In this document: positions 35,883 to 47,464 of the stretch, one piece after another
Numbering within the stretch: position 1 is the stretch's first letter
Layout of the letters: the number at the start of each line of letters is the position of its first letter
Source of the DNA: Clavibacter michiganensis
GTDB lineage: Bacteria; Actinomycetota; Actinomycetes; Actinomycetales; Microbacteriaceae
NCBI RefSeq assembly: GCF_002151125.1
Contig: NZ_MDJZ01000004.1
Coordinates: 62,001 to 126,000 of the forward strand
DNA: 64,000 bases
Direction: 5' to 3'
Program-made: the position numbers and the translations under genes
Notes under the pieces: model-generated
Told to the model about the DNA's origin: nothing
Seen by the model: the letters and a program-made list of their open reading frames with translations, nothing else
The model's database searches: none

Positions 35883-37205
35883 ATGAGCAACCGCCGCGCC
35901 CGCATCGTCCTCGGCGTCGCCATGGTGGCGTACCTCTCGTCCGTGCTGCAGCGCGGCTCGCTCGGCGTCGCGTCCGTCGAGGCGGGCGACAGGTTCCACG
36001 TGTCGGCGTCGCTGCTGTCCACCCTCGCCGTGACGCAGCTCATCGTGTACGCGGCGCTGCAGATCCCGGTGGGCGTGCTCATCGACCGGATCGGTCCGCG
36101 CGCGCTCCTCGCGGCGGGTGCGCTGCTCATGGTGGCCGGTCAGGTCACGCTGGCGCTGTCCACCTCGCTCGAGGTCGCCGTCCTCGGCCGCATGCTCGTC
36201 GGCGCCGGCGACGCGATGACCTTCGTGTCGGGTCTCCGCCTCATCAACTCCTGGTTCTCGGGTCCGCGCGTGCCCGTGCTGTCGCAGTGGTTCGCCAACG
36301 TCGGGCAGCTCGGGCAGGTGCTGTCGGCGATCCCGCTCTCGCTGGTGCTGCACACCGCGGGGTGGACGCCGGCGTTCCTGGGCTCGGCATCCGTCGCGGT
36401 CGTGGCGTTCGTCGCCGTGGTCGCGGCCGTCCGCGATCGGCCCGGGGGCGACCCGCCGCCCCCGCGCGTCCCGTGGGGCGACTCGATGCGGGAGCTCGGC
36501 CGGAGCCTGCGTCGACCCGGCACGCAGCTGGGCTTCTGGTCGCACTTCGTCACGCAGTCCTCCGGCGTGGTGTTCAGCCTCCTCTGGGGCTTCCCGTTCC
36601 TCGTCGACGGCCTCGGCTACAGCCCCGCCGTCGCGTCCGGCCTCCTGATCGTGATCGTGGCGTCCGGCATGGTCGTAGGCCCCGTGATCGGCATCCTCAC
36701 CGGGCGCTTCCCGTTCCGGCGCTCCAACCTCGTGCTGGGGGTCGTCGCGATGATGGGCGCCGCCTGGGCGCTGCTGCTCCTCTGGCCGGGCGTGCCGCCG
36801 CTCGCCGTCGTGGTCCTGGTGGTCGTCGCGATCGGGATCGGCGGGCCCGGTTCGCAGGTCGGGCTGGACTTCGCACGCACGTTCAACCCGCCCCGGAGCC
36901 TCGGCGCGGCGTCCGGCATCGTGAACGTCGCGGGATTCACCGCGAGCTTCACGATGATGCTGCTCATCGGGATCGCCCTCGACGTGCAGGACGGGATCCG
37001 CGTGGCGGGCGGCGCCCCGAGCGACCTCTACGCGTTCGACTCCTTCCGCGTCGCCTTCGCCGTGCAGTACGTGGTGGTGGGCTTCGGCGCGCTGATGCTC
37101 GTGCGCACGCGGCGGCGGACCCGGCGCCTCCTGGCCGACGAGGGAATACGGGTGGGGCCCCTCTGGGTTGCCTACCTCGACAGGCGACGCCGACGCCGCG
37201 CGTGA
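35883..37205 (+). CDS. MFS transporter
   Basis: A 440-residue major facilitator protein with about 12 hydrophobic segments in two halves and a charged central loop (about 180-205, RDRPGGDPPPPRVPWGDS). The family signature between helices 2 and 3 is seen as VLIDRIGPRALL. The C-terminus is very basic (RRRTRRLLADEG... DRRRRRRA). The substrate cannot be told from the sequence. ATG 35883 is preferred over GTG 35877 because TATCCT (35870-35875) then gives the same 7-base leaderless spacing as other genes here. Confidence 0.88.
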   Translation: MSNRRARIVLGVAMVAYLSSVLQRGSLGVASVEAGDRFHVSASLLSTLAVTQLIVYAALQIPVGVLIDRIGPRALLAAGALLMVAGQVTLALSTSLEVAVLGRMLVGAGDAMTFVSGLRLINSWFSGPRVPVLSQWFANVGQLGQVLSAIPLSLVLHTAGWTPAFLGSASVAVVAFVAVVAAVRDRPGGDPPPPRVPWGDSMRELGRSLRRPGTQLGFWSHFVTQSSGVVFSLLWGFPFLVDGLGYSPAVASGLLIVIVASGMVVGPVIGILTGRFPFRRSNLVLGVVAMMGAAWALLLLWPGVPPLAVVVLVVVAIGIGGPGSQVGLDFARTFNPPRSLGAASGIVNVAGFTASFTMMLLIGIALDVQDGIRVAGGAPSDLYAFDSFRVAFAVQYVVVGFGALMLVRTRRRTRRLLADEGIRVGPLWVAYLDRRRRRRA

Positions 37206-37454
37206 CGCCGGCCCGCACACGGACGACATTGGCTCGTCCTCGCGCCCATCCGTGCAATAATCAGGTACGGACCCGTTCATGTCCTGCATCTCGTGCCACC
37301 CAGGTGGTGCCATCACCTCGGTGATGATCGAGCAGCGGACTTGACATGGGTCCTAGCAATGTCCGAAAACAACCCCGACCCACCTCCGGCAGGTCACCCC
37401 GCAGCATCACCGCGGAGCGCGCGACCGGTCGTCGTGGGGACGAAAGGTGTTCGC
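37206..37454 (+). promoter_or_regulatory. Leader/promoter region of the sigma factor gene
   Basis: These 249 bases separate the MFS gene from the chosen sigA start. They are less G+C-rich than their surroundings. AATAAT (37256-37261) is the best -10 candidate, without a well-spaced -35. A short inverted repeat (37312-37327, 7-bp arms) follows. The site GAAAGG just before 37455 is the likely ribosome site. Confidence 0.35.
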
Positions 37455-38924
37455 ATGGCCACCCCCTCCACCCCGTCCGCCACCCTGGACGCGGACGCCG
37501 CGACCGGCTCGGCCGACGACGCCGCGACGGGTGAGGCGAAGGCTCCCGCCAAGCGCGCCCCCGCCCGCAAGACCGCGGCCGCCAAGGCCCCCGCGACGAA
37601 GACCGCGCCCGCCGCCAAGGCCCCGTCCAAGGCGGCCGCCGCCAAGGCGGCAGCGGCAGCCGAGAGCGACGAGCCGGTCGGCGCGGACGCCCCCGAGGCG
37701 CCGGCGAAGGCGCCCACGGCCCGCGCCAAGGCCGCCGCCGCCAAGAAGGCCGCCGCCGCCGCGGGCGATGGCGCGCCTGCCAAGGCGCCCCGCAAGACCG
37801 CTGCCAAGAAGACCGCCGCCGCAGGCGAGGCCCCCGACGACGAGGCCGAGGAGGTCGTGGTCCCGGTCGTCGAGGACGACGCGGAGGACGAGGTCGTCGA
37901 GGGCGGCGCGGCCAAGCCGCCGGTCGTGCTCGAGCCCCTCCCCACGGGCGCCATGGTGCTGTCGAACAAGGAGGAGGACGAGGACGTCCCCGTCTACTCG
38001 ACGACCATCACGGGTGCCACGGCCGATCCCGTCAAGGACTACCTCAAGCAGATCGGCAAGGTCGCGCTGCTCAACGCCGCCGAGGAGGTGGAGCTCGCCA
38101 TGCGCATCGAGGCGGGCCTCTTCGCCGAGGACAAGCTGGCGAACACCCCCGGCATCTCGCGCGAGCTCGAGCGCGAGCTGCGCTGGGTCGCCCGCGACGG
38201 GCAGCGGGCGAAGAGCCACCTGCTGGGCGCCAACCTCCGCCTCGTCGTGAGCCTCGCCAAGCGCTACACGGGTCGCGGGATGCAGTTCCTCGACCTGATC
38301 CAGGAGGGCAACCTCGGCCTCATCCGCGCGGTCGAGAAGTTCGACTACACCAAGGGCTTCAAGTTCTCCACGTACGCCACGTGGTGGATCCGCCAGGCCA
38401 TCACGCGCGCCATGGCCGACCAGGCGCGCACCATCCGCATCCCCGTCCACATGGTCGAGGTCATCAACAAGCTGGCCCGCGTCCAGCGCCAGATGCTGCA
38501 GGACCTGGGCCGCGAGCCCACGCCCGAGGAGCTGTCGCGCGAGCTGGACATGACGCCCGAGAAGGTCATCGAGGTCCAGAAGTACGGACGCGAGCCCATC
38601 TCGCTGCACACGCCCCTCGGCGAGGACGGCGACAGCGAGTTCGGCGACCTCATCGAGGACACCGAGGCCGTGGTCCCCGCGGACGCCGTGGGCTTCACCA
38701 TGCTGCAGAAGCAGCTGGAGTCGCTCCTCGACTCGCTGTCCGAGCGCGAGGCGGGCGTCATCCGCATGCGCTTCGGCCTCGGCGACGGCATGCCGAAGAC
38801 GCTCGACCAGATCGGCGACACGTTCGGGGTCACGCGCGAGCGGATCCGCCAGATCGAGTCGAAGACCATGGCCAAGCTCCGCCACCCGTCGCGCTCGCAG
38901 TCGCTGCGCGACTACCTCGAGTAG
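37455..38924 (+). CDS. sigA: Primary RNA polymerase sigma factor (SigA/HrdB type)
   Basis: A 489-residue sigma-70 group 1 factor. An Ala/Lys/Pro-rich, disordered N-terminal extension (residues 1-150) with histone-like KKAAA runs is typical of actinobacterial SigA. Region 1.2 begins at [16 protein letters not shown], region 2 has the [19 protein letters not shown] core, region 3 follows at IRIPVHMVE, and region 4.2 ends the protein with [22 protein letters not shown] 37455 has GAAAGG upstream; ATG 37359 would add 32 residues (MSENNPDPP) and cannot be excluded. murT follows 3 bases after the stop codon. Confidence 0.95.
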   Translation: MATPSTPSATLDADAATGSADDAATGEAKAPAKRAPARKTAAAKAPATKTAPAAKAPSKAAAAKAAAAAESDEPVGADAPEAPAKAPTARAKAAAAKKAAAAAGDGAPAKAPRKTAAKKTAAAGEAPDDEAEEVVVPVVEDDAEDEVVEGGAAKPPVVLEPLPTGAMVLSNKEEDEDVPVYSTTITGATADPVKDYLKQIGKVALLNAAEEVELAMRIEAGLFAEDKLANTPGISRELERELRWVARDGQRAKSHLLGANLRLVVSLAKRYTGRGMQFLDLIQEGNLGLIRAVEKFDYTKGFKFSTYATWWIRQAITRAMADQARTIRIPVHMVEVINKLARVQRQMLQDLGREPTPEELSRELDMTPEKVIEVQKYGREPISLHTPLGEDGDSEFGDLIEDTEAVVPADAVGFTMLQKQLESLLDSLSEREAGVIRMRFGLGDGMPKTLDQIGDTFGVTRERIRQIESKTMAKLRHPSRSQSLRDYLE

Positions 38925-38927
38925 GCC

Positions 38928-40208
38928 GTGCCCCTGCGCCTCGCCGTCGCCGCGGGACGGGCCGCCCGCTGGGCCGCCCGTCTCCGCGGTGGCGGATCCG
39001 CCGTGCCCGGCGTCGTCGCCCTGCGTCTCGAGCCCCGCTTCCTGGAGCGGACGATCGCGGACCTCCCGCACGGCGTCGTCGCGGTCACCGGCTCCAACGG
39101 CAAGTCGACGACGACGCACATGCTCACCGCGGTGCTCCGCGCCCACGGTCTCCGCGTCTTCACGAACCCGTCCGGCGGTAACCTGCCCCAGGGCATCGCC
39201 TCGGCCGTGCTCGCCGACGCGGACGCCTCCGGTCGCCTCGACGCCGACGTCGCCGTCCTCGAGATCGATGAGGCCTACGGCGTCGCGCTCTCCGCGCTGC
39301 TGACGCCGCGCACCGTGCTGCTGCTCAACATCCAGATCGACCAGCTCAACCGATTCCACGAGCCCGACCGCGTGGTCGGCATGCTCGAGCGGATCGCCGC
39401 CACGGCCACCGAGGCCGTGGTCGCCAACCGCGATGACGCCCACGTCAACGCCATCGCCGCGCACACCGCGCGGTCCGGTCGCGCCGCCGTCGACTGGTTC
39501 GGCGTCTCGGAGGGGCTCCTCGGCGACAGCAAGCACGGCCTCGCCTCCGCCCCGCGCTTCGGATCCGAGGATCCTGACCCCGTGCACGTCGCGGCGGACG
39601 TCGAGGCCGTCGTTCTCGCGGGACGCGAGGCGGTCTACCGCCTGGGATCCGGCGACCTCCCCGTCACGCTGCCGTCGCGCGGCCTGCACTACGCGGTCGA
39701 CGCGGCGGGCGCCCTGGCGACGGCGCGCCGCGTGCTGGGCGACCGCTTCGACCCGTCTCTCGCAGCCGAGGGCCTCGGCTCCGTCGCCGCCGTGTACGGG
39801 CGCGGCGAGATGCTGCGCGCGGGCGACGAGGACATCGAGATCATCATGATGAAGAACCCGGCCAGCCTGCAGATGAACCTCGACGCGCTCGGCGACCCGC
39901 CCGAGCAGGTGCTGCTCGCCGTCGACGACGGCACACCGGACCCGTCGTGGATCTACGACACCGACCTCTCCGCGCTCACGCACGCCGACGTCGTCTCCGG
40001 CACCAAGGGGTACCAGCTGGCGGTCCGATTCGGCTACGAGGGCCTCGAGGTCGGCGCGGTCGAGCCCGACCTGCGCCGTGCGGTGCAGTCGTTCCTCGCG
40101 ATGGAGAGGCCCTCGCGGGGCGTCAAGACCATGATCGTCAACTACGAGCAGATGATGGCCATCCGCCGCATCCTCGGCTACACGGACCTCGAGGGAGGAC
40201 CCGCGTGA
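38928..40208 (+). CDS. murT: MurT-like Mur ligase (lipid II isoglutaminyl synthase, large subunit), no zinc ribbon
   Basis: A 426-residue Mur-ligase-type protein. The P-loop is at residues 53-62 (VTGSNGKSTT), followed by FTNPSGGNLPQGIAS and the DUF1727 C-terminal domain with DDGTPDPSWIYDTDLSAL, the region whose Asp completes the GatD catalytic triad in other species. MurT normally activates the alpha-carboxyl of D-Glu2 of lipid II with ATP so that it can be amidated. Characterised MurT proteins carry a Cys4 zinc ribbon in the middle domain; here that stretch (about 195-245) has no Cys, and the whole protein has none. It starts with GTG 3 bases after sigA and is coupled to gatD by a GTGA overlap. 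The family assignment is firm; the reaction may be altered. Confidence 0.88.
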   Translation: MPLRLAVAAGRAARWAARLRGGGSAVPGVVALRLEPRFLERTIADLPHGVVAVTGSNGKSTTTHMLTAVLRAHGLRVFTNPSGGNLPQGIASAVLADADASGRLDADVAVLEIDEAYGVALSALLTPRTVLLLNIQIDQLNRFHEPDRVVGMLERIAATATEAVVANRDDAHVNAIAAHTARSGRAAVDWFGVSEGLLGDSKHGLASAPRFGSEDPDPVHVAADVEAVVLAGREAVYRLGSGDLPVTLPSRGLHYAVDAAGALATARRVLGDRFDPSLAAEGLGSVAAVYGRGEMLRAGDEDIEIIMMKNPASLQMNLDALGDPPEQVLLAVDDGTPDPSWIYDTDLSALTHADVVSGTKGYQLAVRFGYEGLEVGAVEPDLRRAVQSFLAMERPSRGVKTMIVNYEQMMAIRRILGYTDLEGGPA

Positions 40209-40939
40209 GCGACGCCCTGCGCATCCTCCACCTCTATCCCGAGGAGCTCGGCATCAACGGCGACCGCGGCAACGTGACCGTGCTCGTCGAGCGCGCGCGC
40301 ATCCGCGGCATCCGCACGGAGGTCGTCCGGCACGGTCCGGGCGGCGGCCACCCCGGCGACGCCGACCTGGTCGTCGTCGGATCCGGTCCGCTGACCGCCC
40401 AGCGCGCCGTGCTGCCCGACCTCGTCTCGCACGCCCCGCACCTCGTGGCCCTCCGGGAGGCCGGCGTCCCGCTGCTCGCGGTGGGCGGCGGCCTGCAGCT
40501 CCTGGGGGAGTCCGTGCGGCTCGTCGACGGCGGCGAGCTCGTGGGCGCCGGGGTGCTGCCGGTCCGCACCACGCTGACGGCCGAGCGACGCGTCGGCGAC
40601 CTCGTCGTCGACACGCCGGAGGGCGAGGTCGTCGGCTACGAGAACCACGGATCCACCCTCGACATCGGCGCGGCCTCGCCCCTCGGCACGGTGCGCGCCG
40701 GCTTCGGCAACGCCGGTCAGGGCGGGGGAGAGGGCGTGCGCGTCGGGACGTCGATCGGCACGCACCTGGGCGGACCCGTCCTCGCGCTCAACCCGCGGCT
40801 CGCGGACGAGCTTCTGGCCGCGGCGCTGGCACGGCACGGGCGGGAGCTGCCCGTCGACATCTCGGGGACGCTCGACCGGCTCGACGGGTGGGCGCGCGAG
40901 GCCCGCGCGACCGTCGCGGCCCGGCCCGCGCACTACTGA
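40205..40939 (+). CDS. gatD: GatD-like glutamine amidotransferase subunit with both catalytic residues replaced
   Basis: A 244-residue CobB/CobQ-type class I glutaminase homologue, and partner of MurT. Family features are clear: YPEELGINGDRGNV, VVGSGPLTAQR, GYENHGSTLDIG and FGNAGQGGGEGV. However, the nucleophile-elbow sequence that reads CGG in working GatD is LLAVGGGLQ here, with Gly94 in place of Cys94. The GTYLHGP motif carrying the catalytic His189 reads GTHLGGP, with Gly189. Numbering matches S. aureus GatD exactly, by my recollection of that sequence. No Cys occurs anywhere, so glutamine hydrolysis by the usual mechanism is excluded. It is translationally coupled to murT. It likely remains a structural or specificity subunit of MurT. 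Confidence 0.88.
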   Translation: MSDALRILHLYPEELGINGDRGNVTVLVERARIRGIRTEVVRHGPGGGHPGDADLVVVGSGPLTAQRAVLPDLVSHAPHLVALREAGVPLLAVGGGLQLLGESVRLVDGGELVGAGVLPVRTTLTAERRVGDLVVDTPEGEVVGYENHGSTLDIGAASPLGTVRAGFGNAGQGGGEGVRVGTSIGTHLGGPVLALNPRLADELLAAALARHGRELPVDISGTLDRLDGWAREARATVAARPAHY

Positions 40940-40970
40940 CGCGTCGCTCCCGGACGTCCCGGGCATGACG

Positions 40971-41000
40971 AAGGGCGCATCCCCCGGGGGATGCGCCCTT
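40971..41000. terminator. Terminator between gatD and the DUF7455 gene
   Basis: A perfect 30-base palindrome: 15-bp arms (40971-40985 and 40986-41000) with no unpaired centre, between convergent genes. Confidence 0.85.
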
Positions 41001-41034
41001 CCTCGTGCGCCGGCCGGAGCCGGTGCGGGTCGTC

Positions 41035-41262
41035 CTAGGCGCGCTCGTCGAGCAGGCGGCTCGACTCGTCGTGCCAGCTCGTGGCGATGGCCGACAGCTT
41101 CTCCTGGTACTTCTTGCCGTGGTGGGCGCAGAAGAGGAGCTCGCTGCTGTTCACCTCGACGCGGATGTACGCCTGGGCGCCGCAGCTGTCGCAGCGGTCG
41201 TTGGCGGTGAGCTGGTGGTTGTCGAGCTCGTCCACGGGACGCTCGGTCGCGGTCGGTGTCAT
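41035..41262 (-). CDS. DUF7455 small zinc-finger-like protein
   Basis: A 75-residue protein with a CDSCGAQA pair and FCAHHGKKY, giving three Cys and two His that can form one metal site. The C-terminal helix is KLSAIATSWHDESSRL. The family is found in most actinobacteria near the primary sigma factor and topoisomerase genes; its function is unknown. It is divergent from parE with a 214-base spacer. Confidence 0.9.
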   Translation of the reverse strand: MTPTATERPVDELDNHQLTANDRCDSCGAQAYIRVEVNSSELLFCAHHGKKYQEKLSAIATSWHDESSRLLDERA

Positions 41263-41420
41263 GTGATGCTCCCCTCCGGGTCGGGTCTGGGTCGAGCCGA
41301 ATGGATCAAGTAGACCACGTGCTCCCGGCAGTCGACCCGACCGTGGACGCCTGTTTCGCTCTGCGCGTAGGGCACGGGGCGGAGGACGGCGATTCGGAGG
41401 GGGAGGCGGCGGGCGGCGGT

Positions 41421-41426
41421 TAAGAT
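41421..41426 (+). promoter_or_regulatory. Putative -10 of parE
   Basis: TAAGAT lies 50 bases before the parE start and is the best hexamer in the spacer. The -35 position is G+C-rich and poor. Confidence 0.4.
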
Positions 41427-41476
41427 CGATGTCGGCTCGCGTCCGGCGAACGCCGGACGTACATGGAGGACAGCAC

Positions 41477-43555
<2,079 letters not shown>

Positions 43556-43576
43556 TCCGCCGGGTGCTCCCGGATG

Positions 43577-43617
43577 CGCGGACGGCCGCGGACCCTCGTG
43601 GTCCGCGGCCGTCCGCG
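43577..43617. terminator. Terminator between parE and parC
   Basis: A perfect 18-bp stem (43577-43594 with 43600-43617) with a 5-nt loop, between convergent genes. Confidence 0.85.
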
Positions 43618-43633
43618 TCCGTGCCTCGAGCTC

Positions 43634-46180
43634 CTAGGTGTCCAGGGGAGCGGAGCCGTCCTCGGCCGACGGCTCGACGAGTCCTGCGGCCGCGCCGGAC
43701 GCGGCATCCGGTGCCTCGGCGGGCGTGACGGCCTGGCCGACGCTCCCGATCGCCTTCTCGAGCGGGATGCCCGATCCGTCGCGCTTCATGCCCGTGGGCG
43801 GCAGCTGCCGGACCTCGCCGGCGGGCCCGACGGCGAGGGCGGGGCCGGGACCGACCCAGGCCAGGGCGAGGTGGTCCTCGCCCTTCAGGTAGGCGTGCGC
43901 GCGGACCCCGCCCGTGGCGCGGCCCTTGCGCGGGAAGTCGCCGAAGGCGGAGACCTTGGCGCGTCCCGGATCCACGCCCGCGATGGTGGCCGACGACGCC
44001 GAGACGGTGACCACCTCCGCCCCCTCGGGCGCGACGGAGGAGAAGAACAGCACGCGCGCGCCGGGCTGGAGGTTGACCCCGGCGACGCCGCCGGCCTGCA
44101 CGCCCTGCGGCCGCACGGACACCGCGGGGAAGTGGAGGAGCTGCGCCTCGCTGGTGACGAAGACGAGCTCGTCCGTCTCCGCGCCCTGCCGCGCGCCGAC
44201 GACCTCGTCGCCCTTCTTCAGCGCGATGACCTCGAACTCGGGCTTCGCCGGGAGGGCGGACGCCGCGACGCGCTTCACCACGCCCTGCCGCGTGCCCAGC
44301 GCGATCGCCTCCTCGGTGCCGAGCGCCACGAGCGCGACGACCCGCTCCTTCTTGTCCGTGAGGCCCAGGTAGTCGCGGATCCGCACGCCGGCGCCCAGCT
44401 GCACGCTCGCCACCGGGACGGCCGGCAGGTCCACCGGCGTCATCGTGACGAGGCGGCCGGTGTTGGTGATGGCGCCGATGCGCGTGCGGCTCGTGGTCTC
44501 GATCGCCGTGAGGACCGCGTCGTGGGAGCTGCGGCGGACCGTCTGCAGGGGAGTGCCCGGCGCATCCGTCGGCAGGTCGACGCGCACGGCGCGTCCCGTC
44601 GTCGAGAGCAGCACCCGGCACGGCACGTCGGCGATCTCGAGCACGGGCGCGGACCGGCGGCTCGACGCCCCGGCGACGCTCGGCGCGGCCTCGGTGAGCA
44701 GCGTGCGGCGCGGCGTGCCGAAGCGGTCCGCCACCTCCTGCAGCTCGCTCGAGACGAGGGCGCGGAGACGGCGGGGATCGGCGAGGATCGCCTCGAGCTC
44801 GGCGATCTCGGACTCGAGCCGGTCGCGCTCCTCCTCCAGCTCGATGCGGCTGAACCGCGTGAGCCGGCGGAGGCGGAGCTCGAGGATGTAGTCGGCCTGC
44901 AGCGTCGAGAGGTCGAAGACGTCCATGAGGCGGGCGCGGGCCTGCTCGGTGTCGTCGCTGCCGCGGATCACCTGGATGACCTCGTCGATGTCGAGGATCG
45001 CGATGAGGAGGCCGAGCACGAGGTGCAGCCGCTCCTGCCGGCGCGCGAGCCGGTAGCGCGTGCGGCGGGTGACCACGTCGAGCCGGTGCGCCACGTAGAC
45101 CTGGAGCAGCTCCTTGAGCCCCAGCGTCTGCGGGCTGCCGTCGACGAGGGCGACGTTGTTGATGCTGAACCCGTCCTCCAGCGGCGTGTACCGGTACAGC
45201 TGCTCGAGCACGGCCTCGGGGTTGAAGCCCGTCTTGATCTCGATCACGAGCCGCAGCCCGTGCGTCCGGTCGGTGAGGTCGGTGACGTTGGTGATGCCCG
45301 ACAGCTTCTTGTTCTGGACGCCGTCCTTGATCTTCTCGATGACCTTCTCGGGTCCCACGAGGTACGGCAGCTCGGTGACGACGAGACCCGACTTCCGCGG
45401 CGTGAGGCTCTCGACCGAGACGCGCGCGCGGGTCTTGAAGCTGCCGCGCCCGGTGAGGTAGGCGTCCTTCACGCCCGAGAGCCCGATGATCGTGCCCCCC
45501 GTCGGGAGGTCGGGCCCGGGGACGAAGGCCATGAGGTCGTCCAGGGTGGCGTCCGGGTGGTCGATGAGGTGCCGGGCGGCGCCGACGACCTCGATGAGGT
45601 TGTGCGGCACCATGTTCGTCGCCATGCCGACCGCGATCCCGCTGGCGCCGTTGACGAGCAGGTTCGGGAACGCCGCGGGCAGCACGGCCGGCTGCATGAA
45701 CGCGTTGTCGTAGTTGGGGACGAAGTCGACGACGTCCTCGTCGAGCCCCTCGACCATCGCGAGGGCCGAGGCCGCGAGCCGGGCCTCCGTGTAGCGGGGC
45801 GCGGCCGGCCCGTCGTCGAGGGACCCGAAGTTGCCGTGCCCGTCGATGAGCGGCACGCGCAACGTGAACGGCTGCGCCATGCGCACCATCGCGTCGTAGA
45901 TGGCCGAGTCGCCGTGCGGGTGCAGCTTGCCCATGACCTCGCCCGTGACGCGCGCGCTCTTCACGTGCCCGCGGTCGGGGCGGAGGCCCATCTCGCTCAT
46001 CTGGTAGAGGATGCGGCGCTGCACGGGCTTGAGGCCGTCGCGCGCGTCCGGCAGGGCCCGGGAGTAGATGACCGAGTAGGCGTACTCGAGGAACGAGTTC
46101 TCCATCTCGGTGGAGACGTCGACGTCCTCGATGCGCTCCGCGGGCTCATCGGGCGTGGTGTTCGTGGTGGAGGGACTCAT
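43634..46180 (-). CDS. parC: Type IIA DNA topoisomerase subunit A (topoisomerase IV-like)
   Basis: An 848-residue DNA-breaking subunit. The N-terminal winged helix has [17 protein letters not shown] (the quinolone-resistance Ser-type region) and the catalytic Tyr in [10 protein letters not shown] coiled-coil tower follows (about 400-470), then the C-terminal beta-pinwheel (about 510-815) with repeated blades. I see no gyrase-specific GyrA box (QRRGGKG-like), which favours a relaxing/decatenating enzyme over gyrase. The start ATG 46180 has GGAGGG upstream; the longer upstream frame overlaps the phosphodiesterase gene and is rejected. Confidence 0.93.
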   Translation of the reverse strand: MSPSTTNTTPDEPAERIEDVDVSTEMENSFLEYAYSVIYSRALPDARDGLKPVQRRILYQMSEMGLRPDRGHVKSARVTGEVMGKLHPHGDSAIYDAMVRMAQPFTLRVPLIDGHGNFGSLDDGPAAPRYTEARLAASALAMVEGLDEDVVDFVPNYDNAFMQPAVLPAAFPNLLVNGASGIAVGMATNMVPHNLIEVVGAARHLIDHPDATLDDLMAFVPGPDLPTGGTIIGLSGVKDAYLTGRGSFKTRARVSVESLTPRKSGLVVTELPYLVGPEKVIEKIKDGVQNKKLSGITNVTDLTDRTHGLRLVIEIKTGFNPEAVLEQLYRYTPLEDGFSINNVALVDGSPQTLGLKELLQVYVAHRLDVVTRRTRYRLARRQERLHLVLGLLIAILDIDEVIQVIRGSDDTEQARARLMDVFDLSTLQADYILELRLRRLTRFSRIELEEERDRLESEIAELEAILADPRRLRALVSSELQEVADRFGTPRRTLLTEAAPSVAGASSRRSAPVLEIADVPCRVLLSTTGRAVRVDLPTDAPGTPLQTVRRSSHDAVLTAIETTSRTRIGAITNTGRLVTMTPVDLPAVPVASVQLGAGVRIRDYLGLTDKKERVVALVALGTEEAIALGTRQGVVKRVAASALPAKPEFEVIALKKGDEVVGARQGAETDELVFVTSEAQLLHFPAVSVRPQGVQAGGVAGVNLQPGARVLFFSSVAPEGAEVVTVSASSATIAGVDPGRAKVSAFGDFPRKGRATGGVRAHAYLKGEDHLALAWVGPGPALAVGPAGEVRQLPPTGMKRDGSGIPLEKAIGSVGQAVTPAEAPDAASGAAAGLVEPSAEDGSAPLDT

Positions 46181-46265
46181 GGACTCTCTGGGTCGGGATC
46201 GGCGCTCGGTCTCATCGGCGTCGTGACGCGGATGCGCGCCGGGCTGCTGTGGCAGACTGGGCCGG

Positions 46266-47405
46266 ATGGCCCCCATGCTACCGGCGCCCGGATCCGGCCG
46301 GATGAGCCTCACCGCGGTGATGCCCGGCTGCCTCGCCGCCCTGGCGGAGGAGGAGTCGGAGGCCGGACTCCCGCCCGTCGACCGGGCGGTCGTCGTCCTC
46401 GTCGACGGCCTCGGCTCCGCCGCCCTCCGGGCCCGGGCAGGACACGCCCGCCACCTCGTGCAGGGCTGGCGGAAGAAGGACGTCGTGGACGTGGGCTTCC
46501 CCACCACCACGGCCGCCAGCATCACCTCGCTCACGACCGGCGTCCGTGCCGGGGAGCACGGCCTGGTCGGCTACAGCGCGCTGGATCCCCAGCACGACCG
46601 CGTCCTCAAGCTGCTGTCCGGATGGGACGCCCGCAGCGTGCCGGAGGAGTGGCAGCCGACGCCGACCGTCTTCGAGCGCGCGGTGGCGGCGGGCGTCCCC
46701 GCCTTCGTCGTGGGGTCCGCCCGCTACTCGGGATCCGGGTTCTCGCGGGCGGCGCTGCGCGGGGCGACCTACGTCGCGGCCGAGTCGATCGCCGAGCGCT
46801 TCGCCACCACGCGCGCGCTGATGGACCGGGAGCCGCGAGCGCTGGTCTACCTGTACGTCCCCGAGCTCGACCAGGCCGCCCACTCGCACGGCTGGGAGTC
46901 GGACCGCTGGCTCCGCGGCCTCGAGGAGCTCGACCATGCCGCGGGTCCGTTCCTCGACCGCCTCGGGCCTCGCGAGGGCGCGCTGATCACGGCCGACCAC
47001 GGCATCGTCGACGTTCCCGCCGGATCCCAGGTGCTGTTCGACCGGGTGCCGGAGCTGGTCGCGGGCGTCCGCCACGTCGCCGGGGAGCCGCGCTGCCTGC
47101 ACCTGCACCTCGAACGTGGCCTGGACGCCGACGCCCTGGCCGACGCCTGGCGCGCCTCGGAGGGGACCCGCGCCCACGTGGCCACGCGCGCGGAGGCGAT
47201 CGCCGCCGACTGGTACGGACCGGTCCGGGACGGCGTGGCGGCGCGGATCGGCGACGTCGTCGTCGCGACGCGCTCGCTCATCGCGTACTACGACGGCCGC
47301 CCGCGGGACCAGGGCGCCCGTCGCATGATCGGCCAGCACGGGTCGTTCTCGGACGAGGAGCGCCTGGTGCCCCTCATCCGCGCCGGCGCCTTCGCCCGCG
47401 GCTGA
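46266..47405 (+). CDS. Alkaline phosphatase superfamily protein (nucleotide pyrophosphatase/phosphodiesterase-like)
   Basis: A 379-residue metal-dependent hydrolase of the type I phosphodiesterase family. The first Asp ligand is in [12 protein letters not shown], the nucleophile Thr is in [14 protein letters not shown], and further ligands are in [15 protein letters not shown] and [12 protein letters not shown] and the C-terminal [15 protein letters not shown]. There is no signal peptide, so it may be cytoplasmic; the substrate is unknown. ATG 46266 is 7 bases after CAGACT (46253-46258), suggesting a leaderless mRNA. It is divergent from parC and convergent with sepH. Confidence 0.92.
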   Translation: MAPMLPAPGSGRMSLTAVMPGCLAALAEEESEAGLPPVDRAVVVLVDGLGSAALRARAGHARHLVQGWRKKDVVDVGFPTTTAASITSLTTGVRAGEHGLVGYSALDPQHDRVLKLLSGWDARSVPEEWQPTPTVFERAVAAGVPAFVVGSARYSGSGFSRAALRGATYVAAESIAERFATTRALMDREPRALVYLYVPELDQAAHSHGWESDRWLRGLEELDHAAGPFLDRLGPREGALITADHGIVDVPAGSQVLFDRVPELVAGVRHVAGEPRCLHLHLERGLDADALADAWRASEGTRAHVATRAEAIAADWYGPVRDGVAARIGDVVVATRSLIAYYDGRPRDQGARRMIGQHGSFSDEERLVPLIRAGAFARG

Positions 47406-47421
47406 GCCCCGGGACGGAGGA

Positions 47422-47450
47422 GGCCGGACCGCCGCGAGGGCGATCCGGCC
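47422..47450. terminator. Terminator between the phosphodiesterase gene and sepH
   Basis: A stem of 7 bp, one C-A mismatch and 4 bp (arms 47422-47433 and 47439-47450) with a 5-nt loop, between convergent genes. Confidence 0.65.
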
Positions 47451-47464
47451 GATCCCGCTGCGGC

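Noticed and set aside
37500-37850. Ala/Lys-rich repeats that look like a histone H1-like gene
   Set aside because: They are the disordered N-terminal extension of the sigma factor, in frame with regions 1.2-4.2, and are typical of actinobacterial SigA.
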